Source: Hymenobacter cavernae
GTDB taxonomy: Bacteria > Bacteroidota > Bacteroidia > Cytophagales > Hymenobacteraceae
DNA length: 64,000 nt
Direction: 5' to 3'
Assembly: GCF_014641455.1 (NCBI RefSeq)
Contig: NZ_BMHT01000006.1
Coordinates: 124,001 to 188,000 of the forward strand
Below, piece after piece: positions 52,445 through 60,630 of this stretch. Within the stretch, counting starts at the first letter, position 1. Each line of letters opens with the position of its first letter. The notes under the pieces are model-generated. The model saw only the letters and a list, made by a program, of their open reading frames with translations. It was not told the DNA's origin and made no database searches. The position numbers were made by a program, and so were the translations under genes.

Positions 52445-53389
52445 ATGAAAAACTCTTTACGCGTCCACGCAGCCTTATTCACAGCTGCTTTCATTTACGC
52501 AGCCAACTACAGTCTGTCGAAAGACGTGATGCCGCACTTCGCCCGGCCGTTTGGGCTGGTCACGTTGCGGGTTATTGGCGCGGCGTTGTTCTTCAACATC
52601 CTGAGCCAATTCGTCACCAAAGACCGCATCACGGGCCGCGCCGATACGGTTCGCTCTATTCTCTGCGGCCTCATCGGCATTGCCTGCAACCAACTGCTTT
52701 TCTTCTCGGGCCTGGAGCTAACTACGCCGATCAATGCGTCGTTGGTGCAAACGGTGTCGCCGATTGTGGTCGTGCTAGCCTCGGCCATTTTGCTCGGCGA
52801 GAAGATTACGCCGACTCGTGCCACCGGCATTTTGCTGGCCGGCGTGGGCGCGGCGCTTATTATCCTAGGTCGTAAAACGGGTGCCTTGCCCGGCCAGGAT
52901 ACGCCGCTGGGCAACTTGTATATCTTGCTGAATGCCACTGCATTCGGCATTTACCTGGTCATCGTGACGCCGCTCATGCGCAAGTACCACCCGTTTACGG
53001 TGCTGGCCCGCATCTTCCTGGTGGGAGCGTTGGCAGTAGTGCCTTTCGGCTGGCGCCAGGCCGCAGCTATCGACTACGCGCACCTGCCGCTGCTTATCTG
53101 GTCGGAGATTCTGTACATGGTTATCTGCCTCACGATCCTGGCTTATCTGCTTAACAACTGGGCGCTTAAGTACGCCAGTCCTGCGCTGACGGGCGTGTAT
53201 ATCTACCTGCAACCGGTGCTGGCCGTCATCATTGCCGTGGGCTTAGGGAAGGATACCTTTACGCTTCAAAAAGCTTTGCAGGCTTCCTTGATTTTTATCG
53301 GCGTGTTTCTGGTGAGCCGCAAGCCCAAAGCAGCTTCAAAGCCAGCGGCAGCAACGGTGCCGCTGGAACCCGTGCAAGTGCAAGAGTGA
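52445..53389 (+). CDS. EamA/DMT-family transporter
   Basis: A 314-aa membrane protein with ten predicted helices in two EamA repeats (about 8-140 and 155-285). Family marks are AAFIYAANYSLSKDVMPHFA near the start, LQTVSP-like LVQTVSPIVVVLASAILLGE closing the first repeat, and LTGVYIYLQPVLAVIIAVGL closing the second. DMT members export metabolites or amino acids; the substrate is not readable. The C-terminal tail is Ala/Pro-rich. It starts at ATG 52445, divergent from rarA. Confidence 0.88.
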   Translation: MKNSLRVHAALFTAAFIYAANYSLSKDVMPHFARPFGLVTLRVIGAALFFNILSQFVTKDRITGRADTVRSILCGLIGIACNQLLFFSGLELTTPINASLVQTVSPIVVVLASAILLGEKITPTRATGILLAGVGAALIILGRKTGALPGQDTPLGNLYILLNATAFGIYLVIVTPLMRKYHPFTVLARIFLVGALAVVPFGWRQAAAIDYAHLPLLIWSEILYMVICLTILAYLLNNWALKYASPALTGVYIYLQPVLAVIIAVGLGKDTFTLQKALQASLIFIGVFLVSRKPKAASKPAAATVPLEPVQVQE

Positions 53390-53458
53390 GCCAGAAACCT
53401 TTTGGTCAGGTTCAACGCTTTTCAGGTATCTTTCTCTTCAGACCTAGCTTTTCAAGTT

Positions 53459-53668
53459 ATGACTACCTTAACCGTCACCCTCAAGAACGAACACGCCTTA
53501 CGCCTGCTCGAAGAATTAGAGCAGCTGGAGGTTCTTAGCATTAATGCTACTTCCGAAGCGCAGCCTTCATCTACCGGTCCTTGCTCGCCCGAAGAGCGAA
53601 CGTTTAATGCGTTTAGCTTTCCTACTAACGGCTGGAAATTTAACCGCGACGAAGCAAATGAGCGGTAG
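53459..53668 (+). CDS. Antitoxin of a PIN-type toxin-antitoxin pair
   Basis: A 69-aa protein starting at ATG 53459 (MTTLTVTLKNEHALRLLEEL). The N-terminal pattern TLTVTLKNEHALRLLEELEQ is typical of the small Bacteroidota antitoxins that precede PIN toxins. The C-terminal third (FNAFSFPTNGWKFNRDEANE) probably wraps the toxin. It overlaps the toxin ATG by 11 bases, as usual. It is intact although the toxin carries a stop codon. Confidence 0.75.
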   Translation: MTTLTVTLKNEHALRLLEELEQLEVLSINATSEAQPSSTGPCSPEERTFNAFSFPTNGWKFNRDEANER

Positions 53669-54065
53669 AAGCTTCTTCGATACGAATGTTCTGGTGTATG
53701 CCTACACTAATAATGATGTAGTTAAAAAAGCGTAAGCCTTGTCTGCACTGGCTCAAGCTGATACCTGGATTTCCACGCAGGTACTCACCGAATTTATCAA
53801 CGTTAGCTCTCGTAAGTTCAAGACGCCCTGGCCAGTAATCATGGCTGGTTATCCGGAACTTGTACGCAACTTTTCTATCCACACGAATACCCCGACTACC
53901 ATTCTGCGAGCCACTGAAGTTGCTCAGCGTTACGGCTTTTTGTGGTTTGATTCGCTCATCGTGGCGGCGGCGCTCGAATGTGGCTGCCAGACGCTCTACT
54001 CGGAGGATTTACAGCACGGCCAGTTACTTGCCAACACATTGAGTGTGGTTAATCCTTTTATTTAA
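53658..54065 (+). pseudogene. PIN-domain toxin (VapC-like) interrupted by one in-frame TAA
   Basis: From ATG 53658 the frame reads MSGRSFFDTNVLVYAYTNND, VVKKA, then TAA at codon 26, and continues in the same frame ALSALAQADTWIS to the end (135 codons). All four PIN acidic residues are present: Asp8, Glu45 (LTEF), Asp98 (FDSL) and Asp117 (SEDL). Everything but the stop codon looks intact; CAA or AAA to TAA would explain it. The internal TTG at 53739 would give a product without Asp8, probably inactive. Together with the intact antitoxin this is a toxin killed by one mutation. Confidence 0.85.
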
Positions 54066-54107
54066 AGACAGTTGACTCGCCTTATTATCGCTGAGCAGCT
54101 TTAGCAC

Positions 54108-54299
54108 CTAGCTTTTCAGCCCCTTGGCGTATTTATACACCATCATAATCATGGCTACGGCTTGAATAGCTAGCCCAACAAGCGCAAACAGGCCAGAACC
54201 GCCAACATTTTGCCTTTTCAGCAAGCCGCCAACTACGACTAAGGCAATGCCGGCCAATAGAATTAAAAATAGACGCTGGTAAGAAGGAAACTTTTCCAT
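54108..54299 (-). CDS. Small two-helix membrane protein, 63 aa
   Basis: It starts at ATG 54299. Two hydrophobic segments (about 9-27 and 34-55) are joined by a short polar loop (KRQNVGGS), with basic ends, so a hairpin in the inner membrane. No family is assigned. A terminator lies upstream on the other side, so it has its own transcript. Such small membrane proteins are common near housekeeping genes in this group. Confidence 0.65.
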   Translation of the reverse strand: MEKFPSYQRLFLILLAGIALVVVGGLLKRQNVGGSGLFALVGLAIQAVAMIMMVYKYAKGLKS

Positions 54300-54329
54300 A
54301 GCTCAAAAGAAAATTGCTTGTATTTAACG

Positions 54330-54367
54330 AAAAGCCCTAGCATCCGCTGGCGGATGCTAGGGCTTTT
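54330..54367. terminator. Perfect 18-bp stem bidirectional terminator
   Basis: AAAAGCCCTAGCATCCGC pairs with GCGGATGCTAGGGCTTTT around TG. It is downstream of the lpd gene (minus strand, ending 54393). Confidence 0.9.
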
Positions 54368-54392
54368 TACTTTAGCTAACAGCCAGAACTTC

Positions 54393-55787
54393 TTACAAGT
54401 GAATCACTTCGCCGTAAGCAGCTGCAGCCGCTTCCATGATAGCTTCCGACATCGTTGGGTGCGGGTGAACGGCTTTGATGATTTCGTGGCCGGTGGTTTC
54501 GAGCTTGCGGGCTACCACTACTTCGGCAATCATCTCGGTCACGTTTGAGCCGATCATGTGGGCACCTAGCCACTCGCCGTACTTCTTATCGAAAATCACC
54601 TTCACGAAGCCGTCTTTCACACCGCCCGCGCTGGCTTTGCCCGATGCGGAGAAGGGGAATTTGCCCACCAGCACGTCGTAGCCTTGCTTTTTGGCTTCGG
54701 CTTCGGTGAGGCCCACCGAGGCAATTTCCGGCGAAGCGTAGGTGCAGCCGGGAATGTTCTGGTAGTTGAGCGGCTCGGGGTGGTGACCGGTGATGGCTTC
54801 CACGCAGATAATGCCTTCGGCCGAAGCGACGTGCGCCAGCGCCGGCCCCGGAATGATGTCGCCGATGGCGTAGATGCCGGGCACGTTGGTCTGGTAAAAG
54901 TCATCAACGATGACGCGGCCACGCTCCGTTTTAATACCTAGCTCTTCAAGACCTAGGTTCTCAATGTTGGTCACGACGCCAGCGGCTGAGAGCACCACGT
55001 CGCAGTCAATTTGCTGGTCGCCCTGGGCGGTTTTGATGGTCACTTTGCAGCCGGGGCCGCTGGTGTCTACTTTGGTTACCTCGGCGCTGGTCAGCACTTT
55101 GATGCCCATTTTGGTGAAGGACTTCTCCATCTGCTTCGACACCTCTTCGTCTTCGATGGGCACGATGCGGGGCAGGAACTCCACCACCGTCACTTCCGAA
55201 CCCATGGAGCGGTAGAAGTACGCAAACTCGACGCCGATAGCGCCCGAGCCTACCACTACCAAGCGCTTCGGCATTTGCTCCAAGGTCATGGCCTTGCGGT
55301 AGCCGATGATTTTCTTGTCGTCGATGGGCATAGCAGGCAGCTCGCGCGAGCGGGCACCGGTAGCCAGGATAATGTGCTTGGCCTCAACGGTTTCTTTGCT
55401 GCCGTCGGCCTTCGTTACTTCCACTTTGCCGGGAGCGAGCAGCTTGCCAACACCCGAAACCGTTTCGATTTTATTCTTCTTGAACAGGAAGTTAATGCCT
55501 TTGCTCATGCCATCGGCCACGCCGCGGCTGCGCTTGATGACAGCACCAAAGTCGTAGCTGGCGCCCTCAACCTTCAGGCCGTAGTCGGCAGCATGGTTCA
55601 TGTACTCAAACACTTGTGCACTCTTGAGCAGTGCTTTGGTCGGGATACAGCCCCAGTTAAGGCAGATACCGCCGAGCGACTCCCGCTCTATCACGCCTAC
55701 TTTCAGCCCGAGCTGCGAGGCCCGAATAGCAGCTACGTAGCCGCCGGGGCCGCTGCCGATAACGACCAGGTCGTATTGCAATGCCAT
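54393..55787 (-). CDS. lpdA: Dihydrolipoyl dehydrogenase (E3)
   Basis: A 464-aa flavoprotein that reoxidises dihydrolipoamide for the pyruvate, 2-oxoglutarate and branched-chain dehydrogenase complexes and the glycine cleavage system. FAD motif: VVIGSGPGGYVAAIRA (residues 8-23). Redox disulfide: Cys42 and Cys47 in GGICLNWGCIPTKALL. NAD motif: VVGSGAIGVEFAYFY (about 177). The second FAD block is IYAIGDIIPGPALAHVAS. The C-terminal catalytic pair is HPHPTMSE. No dehydrogenase complex genes are adjacent. Confidence 0.96.
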   Translation of the reverse strand: MALQYDLVVIGSGPGGYVAAIRASQLGLKVGVIERESLGGICLNWGCIPTKALLKSAQVFEYMNHAADYGLKVEGASYDFGAVIKRSRGVADGMSKGINFLFKKNKIETVSGVGKLLAPGKVEVTKADGSKETVEAKHIILATGARSRELPAMPIDDKKIIGYRKAMTLEQMPKRLVVVGSGAIGVEFAYFYRSMGSEVTVVEFLPRIVPIEDEEVSKQMEKSFTKMGIKVLTSAEVTKVDTSGPGCKVTIKTAQGDQQIDCDVVLSAAGVVTNIENLGLEELGIKTERGRVIVDDFYQTNVPGIYAIGDIIPGPALAHVASAEGIICVEAITGHHPEPLNYQNIPGCTYASPEIASVGLTEAEAKKQGYDVLVGKFPFSASGKASAGGVKDGFVKVIFDKKYGEWLGAHMIGSNVTEMIAEVVVARKLETTGHEIIKAVHPHPTMSEAIMEAAAAAYGEVIHL

Positions 55788-56011
55788 GTTAATTGTCTTG
55801 AAGAGAACAGATTAGAAAAGAGAACCGCGCCGGGCCAGGGCCGGGAGGCGCGACAAAGATAACCAGCGTTTGCTACCCACCATAACCTAGGTTACGCGGC
55901 GATTGTTGGAGTAGCTACAAAGTAGAAATGCTAAATACTTACTCCTTTAAACACGCTCACTACGTAGAAAGTGCAAACCGGCCGCCGGCCTCATCTTCGC
56001 ACCATACCACC

Positions 56012-56233
56012 ATGAAACACGCTCTACTTACCATAACTTTTGGCCTGGGCACCCTGCTTCTTACCACGCAGTGCGCTACCACCATCGAAACCGAAAAACC
56101 TAGCCTGGAGGCACGGCGCGCCATGCTCTCGGAGAAGCCCGAGCCTCGCGTGCGCGACTCTGTCGGCGTTGACACCGCCGGTGCTGCGGCCACCGCGCCT
56201 GATGCAAAAGTGTCGGCTACGCAACGGCCGTAG
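56012..56233 (+). CDS. Small lipoprotein, 73 aa
   Basis: ATG 56012 gives a lipoprotein signal (ALLTITFGLGTLLLTTQC, lipobox LTTQC). The mature part is short, acidic and Ala-rich (DSVGVDTAGAAATAPDAKVS) with no domain. The upstream in-frame start at 55928 adds an implausible leader. Function is unknown. It is followed directly by a terminator. Confidence 0.65.
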   Translation: MKHALLTITFGLGTLLLTTQCATTIETEKPSLEARRAMLSEKPEPRVRDSVGVDTAGAAATAPDAKVSATQRP

Positions 56234-56246
56234 TGATAACAGTAGA

Positions 56247-56283
56247 AGAACGTCATGTCTCCTGATGGTCGACATGACGTTCT
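56247..56283. terminator. Bidirectional hairpin terminator
   Basis: AGAACGTCATGTC pairs perfectly with GACATGACGTTCT around an 11-base loop. It lies between the small lipoprotein gene and the convergent flavoprotein gene. Confidence 0.85.
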
Positions 56284-56287
56284 GTCT

Positions 56288-57535
56288 TTACCGCACTTTT
56301 CCCCCAAACAGCAGCTTGAGGTAAAAGCTAGGTTGGCGCAGCCGCTCCCGCAGATCTAAATCCACGAACATGCTGGACAGCGTTGCCGCCAGCATGGGGT
56401 TGTTGGTAGCGCGATTCGCCACGAAGTTGAACAACCAAGGATAGTTCAAGAGCCGCTGCATAGTGTGGCTCAGGCGCAGCTCCTGCCCTAGCCTGCGGTA
56501 CACTGCCGCATCATACTGGCGCAAAAAGCTAGGTGTAACATCGTTAGCCACCAGCGCTTTAGCTGCCCAGTCGGCGGCGTGCCGCCCGCTAACCATAGCG
56601 TGGCTGATGCCTTCGCCTGTAAACGGGTCGATGAGCGAGCCGGCATCACCGAGCAGCATATAGCCTTCGCCCGACAAGGCCCGGCGCTTGGAACCCAGCG
56701 GCAAGCCGAAGCCGCGCACCGGACCCAGCCGCTCGGCACCCGCGAAACGATCTTTCAGCGCCGAATGCGTGGTGAGCATCTCGTTCAGCTTTTCGCGTAG
56801 GTTTACTTTTTTGCTCGAAACGGCCTCCGTCAGCATGCCCACGCCTACGTTGGCTTGCCCGTTAGGCAACGGAAAAATCCAGAGGTAGCCAGGGAGGAAG
56901 TCTTTCAAGAAATGCAGCTCGATAAAATTTTCGGCGTTCATGCCGGTCACGCCCTGGTAATAGGTGCGTAGGCCGGCGCAGTGATGCGCGGGCTCCAGCG
57001 CGTGCCCCGCCACTTGCCGCGCAAAAGCCGATTGCGCGCCGTTAGCTACCAGCAGCAGCCTGGCCGAAATTTCCACGGATTCATCAGCTGTACCTAGGTG
57101 CCAACGCCCGGTGGCGGTGCGCTCGTGGCGCACGATGTCGACGTCTTCCAGCAGCTCGATTTCCGGGCGGCGGCGCACCTCTTCGATCAGGAAATTGTCG
57201 AAATCGAGGCGCTTGGCTACGTAGCCTACTACGTCGGTGCCGCCGCCGGTGGTGGGCTTGAACGGAATGCTGAGCCGCCGGCCGTTGGGCGCAAAGAAGT
57301 CGATGCCCCAGGCGGGCACCTGCGCGGGCGAGGCAGCTAGCTTGCCGGGCAAATCGGCGCTAATACGGCGCAGTTCCATGACCACTTTGCCGCTGAGCGC
57401 ATCGCCGCAGATCTTGTCGCGCGGGAAGGTAGCGCGGTCGACTAGCAGGCAGCTTTTCCCCGCGTTGGCCAGGTGCAGGGCCGCCGTAGCGCCACCCGGT
57501 CCCGCCCCCAGAATGCAAATATCGACTTCGCGCAC
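56288..57535 (-). CDS. Geranylgeranyl reductase-family FAD-dependent oxidoreductase
   Basis: A 415-aa flavoprotein of the PHBH/GGR group. The FAD fold is CILGAGPGGATAALHLANAG (about residues 7-26), followed by DRATFPRDKICGDALSG, the typical GGR loop. The second FAD block is GYMLLGDAGSLIDPFTGEGI (about 285). GGR-family enzymes saturate isoprenoid side chains, for example in menaquinone or lipids, but many homologues in Bacteroidota have unknown substrates. It starts at GTG 57535. An inverted repeat lies just upstream. It is divergent from fabG. Confidence 0.88.
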   Translation of the reverse strand: MREVDICILGAGPGGATAALHLANAGKSCLLVDRATFPRDKICGDALSGKVVMELRRISADLPGKLAASPAQVPAWGIDFFAPNGRRLSIPFKPTTGGGTDVVGYVAKRLDFDNFLIEEVRRRPEIELLEDVDIVRHERTATGRWHLGTADESVEISARLLLVANGAQSAFARQVAGHALEPAHHCAGLRTYYQGVTGMNAENFIELHFLKDFLPGYLWIFPLPNGQANVGVGMLTEAVSSKKVNLREKLNEMLTTHSALKDRFAGAERLGPVRGFGLPLGSKRRALSGEGYMLLGDAGSLIDPFTGEGISHAMVSGRHAADWAAKALVANDVTPSFLRQYDAAVYRRLGQELRLSHTMQRLLNYPWLFNFVANRATNNPMLAATLSSMFVDLDLRERLRQPSFYLKLLFGGKVR

Positions 57536-57683
57536 CAGTTGGTTTTTGGTTCTTTGTTTTTGGTTTTTTGCTTTGCTGGCAACTATCCGGCAGCGAAGAT
57601 GGCAACTTATCGGCAGCTAGACAGCGCTGTTTTCGTAATTACGAGAGCTAAAAACCAAAAACTACCAACCAAAAACCAAACTC
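57536..57683. repeat. Inverted repeat of AACCAAAAACCA-type words
   Basis: GGTTTTTGGTTCTTTGTTTT near 57541 and CCAAAAACTACCAACCAAAA near 57657 form loose inverted arms about 90 bases apart. The repeat fills the divergent promoter region of the flavoprotein gene and fabG. Similar purine/pyrimidine-biased arms are common in intergenic DNA of this group. Confidence 0.55.
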
Positions 57684-57696
57684 CTATCTTCGCCGC

Positions 57697-58446
57697 ATGA
57701 CAAAACTGCTCGACGGAAAAACCGCCCTCGTCACGGGCGCTTCCAAAGGAATCGGCCGCGCTATTGCGGCGCATTTCGCCCAGCTAGGTGCCAACGTGGC
57801 GTTCACCTACCTTTCCAGCGTGGAAAAAGGCCAGCAGCTCGAACAGGAACTGGCGGCGCACGGCACCAAAATCAAGGGCTTCCGCTCCGACGCGTCCGAC
57901 TACGCCCAGGCCGAAAAGCTGGTCGACGACGTAGTGGCCGAGTTCGGCAAGCTGGATATTTTGGTGAACAACGCCGGCATCACGCAAGATGGTCTGCTCA
58001 TGCGCATGAGCGAGCAGCAGTGGGACCAGGTACTGAACGTGAACCTCAAATCGGTCTTCAACCTCACCAAAGCCGCTACCAAGCCCATGATGCGCGCCAA
58101 AGCCGGCAGCATCATCAACATGACATCGGTAGTGGGCATCAAAGGCAACGCGGGCCAGGCTAACTACGCTGCTTCGAAAGCGGGCATTATTGGCTTCACC
58201 AAATCGGTGGCGCTGGAGCTAGGTTCGCGCAACATTCGTTGCAACGCCATTGCGCCCGGCTTCATCGAAACGGAAATGACCGGCGCCCTCGACCCCAAGC
58301 AGGTTGACGAGTGGCGCAAGGCCATTCCGCTCAAGCGCGGCGGCTCGCCGGAGGACGTAGCCAAGGCCACCGCTTTCCTGGCTTCCGACGATTCGGCCTA
58401 CATCACCGGCCAGGTGTTGCAGGTCGATGGGGGCATGCTGACCTAG
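57697..58446 (+). CDS. fabG: 3-oxoacyl-[acyl-carrier-protein] reductase
   Basis: A 249-aa short-chain dehydrogenase that reduces 3-oxoacyl-ACP with NADPH in type II fatty acid synthesis. Cofactor motif: TGASKGIG (13-20). Active site: NNAG at 91-94, Ser144, Tyr157 and Lys161 (SVVGIKGNAGQANYAASK). The C terminus YITGQVLQVDGGMLT is characteristic of FabG. The stop codon overlaps a CCTAGGT palindrome. acpP and fabF are not adjacent. It is separated from the flavoprotein gene by a short divergent region. Confidence 0.93.
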   Translation: MTKLLDGKTALVTGASKGIGRAIAAHFAQLGANVAFTYLSSVEKGQQLEQELAAHGTKIKGFRSDASDYAQAEKLVDDVVAEFGKLDILVNNAGITQDGLLMRMSEQQWDQVLNVNLKSVFNLTKAATKPMMRAKAGSIINMTSVVGIKGNAGQANYAASKAGIIGFTKSVALELGSRNIRCNAIAPGFIETEMTGALDPKQVDEWRKAIPLKRGGSPEDVAKATAFLASDDSAYITGQVLQVDGGMLT

Positions 58447-58539
58447 GTTTTTCTTTCTTTTTCTGAACAAGATTCAAACGTGTCGGGTTGTTAGGCCTTG
58501 GTTAACAGGGTCTGGCAGCCCGACACTTCGCTTTATACC

Positions 58540-58641
58540 GTAGCGCGAAGCTCCCGCTTCGCGCGTCGTTGAACGATAATCGTTGTTACCAACCTAGGTG
58601 CCAGTCGTTCAACCATACGCGAAGCGGGAGCTTCGCGCTAC
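58540..58641. repeat. Palindromic intergenic element, copy C (102 bp), CCTAGGT core
   Basis: It begins GTAGCGCGAAGCTCC and ends GGAGCTTCGCGCTAC, with ACCTAGGT at 58592-58599 followed by GCCAGTCGTTCAACCA. Arms, length and core are nearly the same as in copy A at 34.34 kb. It ends 20 bases before the MFS gene start. Confidence 0.88.
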
Positions 58642-58661
58642 ATGCTCACAATCAAGTCTTA

Positions 58662-59843
58662 ATGAAATCAAAAATTGCACTTGTGCCGCTGACCCTAGGT
58701 GGCCTGGGCATCGGCATGACCGAATTTGTCATGATGGGCATCCTACCGGACATCGCCCACGCCATGCACATTTCCATCCCGACGGCAGGCCACTTTATTT
58801 CGGCGTATGCACTGGGCGTAGTGGTGGGGGCGCCGCTGCTGGTGGCCCTCACGGGCAAGCTGCCGCCGAAACAGATTCTGGCGTTGCTCATGGGTTTGTT
58901 TGCGCTGGGCAACGGGTTGTCGGCGCTGGCACCTAGCTATAATATCATGCTCCTGACCCGCTTTATTTCGGGTCTGCCGCACGGCGCGTTCTTCGGCGTA
59001 GGTGCCGTGGTAGCGGGGCGTTTGGCAACGCCCGGCAAGGAAGCGCAGGCCGTGTCCATCATGTTTGCCGGCCTGACTATCGCTAATATCATCGGTGTAC
59101 CAATTGGCACTTACCTAGGTCATAACTTCAGCTGGCGGATTCCGTTCGTGCTGATCGTGCTGGTGGCGTTGATAACCGTGGTAAGCGTGCGCCGCCTGCT
59201 GCCCGATTTGCCTGCCAAGAATACACGTTTGCAAGACGAGTTTCACGCCTTTACGAAGTTAGAGCCGTGGATGATTATTGCCATTACGGTGCTGGGCAAC
59301 GGCGGCTTTTTCGCGTGGTTCAGCTACATCGTGCCATTGTTTACCGACGTAACCGGCTTCAGCCACAACGCCGTGACGTTTCTTATGGTGCTGGCCGGCG
59401 TCGGCATGGCCCTAGGCAACTTTCTGGGTGGCTGGCTCACCGACCGCATGTCGCCGCTGCGGGCTACCACCTGGCTGCTCATGGCCATGACGACAGCGCT
59501 CCTGCTCATCCCCCTGGCGGCCCATTATCAAATCCCCACGATCATCATGACCATCCTGACCGGCGGCCTAGCTTTCTCCACGGCGGCGCCCATCCAGATG
59601 CTGATGATTCGGGCGGCGAAAGGTTCCGAAATGCTGGCGTCCTCGCTGAGCCAGTCGGGTTTTAACACGGGCAACGCGCTTGGCGCGTACCTAGGTGGTC
59701 TGCCCATTGCGGCGGGGCTAGGGTATACGTCGCCGGAGTGGGTTGGCGCGGCGATGGTGGCGGGCGGAATTCTGTTTTGCGTAGCGCTGGTTCTTCGGCG
59801 GCGAAAGAAGGTTCAGCGGCAGTTGGAGCTGGTGGCGGGGTAA
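58662..59843 (+). CDS. MFS transporter, DHA1/AraJ-like
   Basis: A 393-aa major facilitator with 12 helices, starting at ATG 58662 (MKSKIALVPLTLGGLGIG); the longer frame runs into the palindromic element. The opening GMTEFVMMGILPDIAHAMHI and the motif-A loop ALTGKLPPKQIL fit the DHA1 group with AraJ/YdhP-like proteins, which export sugars, arabinose-like compounds or drugs. RFISGLPHGAFFGVGAVVAG is the typical helix 4 region. The substrate is unknown. Its promoter must lie in or before repeat copy C. Confidence 0.9.
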   Translation: MKSKIALVPLTLGGLGIGMTEFVMMGILPDIAHAMHISIPTAGHFISAYALGVVVGAPLLVALTGKLPPKQILALLMGLFALGNGLSALAPSYNIMLLTRFISGLPHGAFFGVGAVVAGRLATPGKEAQAVSIMFAGLTIANIIGVPIGTYLGHNFSWRIPFVLIVLVALITVVSVRRLLPDLPAKNTRLQDEFHAFTKLEPWMIIAITVLGNGGFFAWFSYIVPLFTDVTGFSHNAVTFLMVLAGVGMALGNFLGGWLTDRMSPLRATTWLLMAMTTALLLIPLAAHYQIPTIIMTILTGGLAFSTAAPIQMLMIRAAKGSEMLASSLSQSGFNTGNALGAYLGGLPIAAGLGYTSPEWVGAAMVAGGILFCVALVLRRRKKVQRQLELVAG

Positions 59844-59851
59844 AGCACTTG

Positions 59852-60598
59852 CTAGCTATTCAGCAGCTTATTGCGGTGACCTTCGATTAATTGAATCACA
59901 ATCGACACTTTTTGAGCAAATTCTTCATCAGTCGTCTCAAAGAAAGCGGCCTCCAATTTAGCAAGCATAGCTTCCGTAGTTAGCCATTTATAGAAGTACC
60001 GACCTGCAACCTCTAATTTGTAGATGCTATCTAACGTTTGACGCTGAAGCACCGCCTTCGAATTACATTCTACAAAGTTCACTAAATGCACTAGTGCTTG
60101 CGGAAAGGCTGCTTCCCAAAGATCTAGTAGCGTTCTAAATCTCGGGTACACGTTAGCAATAGCAACGAAATAGTCACTGAAATGGGCTTCAGCCTTATAA
60201 TCAAAAGATCTTAGTAGATATTGCCAAAAAGCGAGCAGGTACTCTTCTACTGCTGCTTGCTCTGGTTCTGGCCAAATACGCCATTTTCCGTAATTAAGCT
60301 TACTAAGTGCAGGCCACTCATCTATATCTAAATCGTACTGCGTAAGCAACTCGAATATGCGTGGCAAGAAGTGTTTAAAGTCGGCCACATCTCCCCAAGT
60401 AGTCATCGCCTTGAAGTAGAAAATTCTTAAGTCGTCACCCGAGAGTTCATGCAACGGTTTACAAGTCAAATCACGATTCCATTGATCTAAATTATCCGCA
60501 TACATAGGGCTGCCATCCATATTCGGGTTAGCAGGATATTTTGCAAATGCCTTGTACAGATTACTTACTGCTGCTTTTAAGTTAATTTCTGGGTCCAC
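59852..60598 (-). CDS. Hypothetical protein, 248 aa, AT-rich
   Basis: Not recognised. A soluble helical protein starting at GTG 60598, rich in Trp/Tyr/Phe. The stretch DDLRIFYFKAMTTWGDVADF near residues 54-73 followed by HFLPRIFELL is its most distinctive part, and the C-terminal half is a series of amphipathic helices. Base composition is lower in GC than in the neighbours and the gene has no CCTAGG, which suggests recent arrival. Its style (acidic, single-domain, no signal) resembles immunity or cargo proteins, but there is no toxin nearby to support this. Confidence 0.6.
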   Translation of the reverse strand: MDPEINLKAAVSNLYKAFAKYPANPNMDGSPMYADNLDQWNRDLTCKPLHELSGDDLRIFYFKAMTTWGDVADFKHFLPRIFELLTQYDLDIDEWPALSKLNYGKWRIWPEPEQAAVEEYLLAFWQYLLRSFDYKAEAHFSDYFVAIANVYPRFRTLLDLWEAAFPQALVHLVNFVECNSKAVLQRQTLDSIYKLEVAGRYFYKWLTTEAMLAKLEAAFFETTDEEFAQKVSIVIQLIEGHRNKLLNS

Positions 60599-60630
60599 TA
60601 TATTCCTTAATCATGCTATACCTAACCTAT

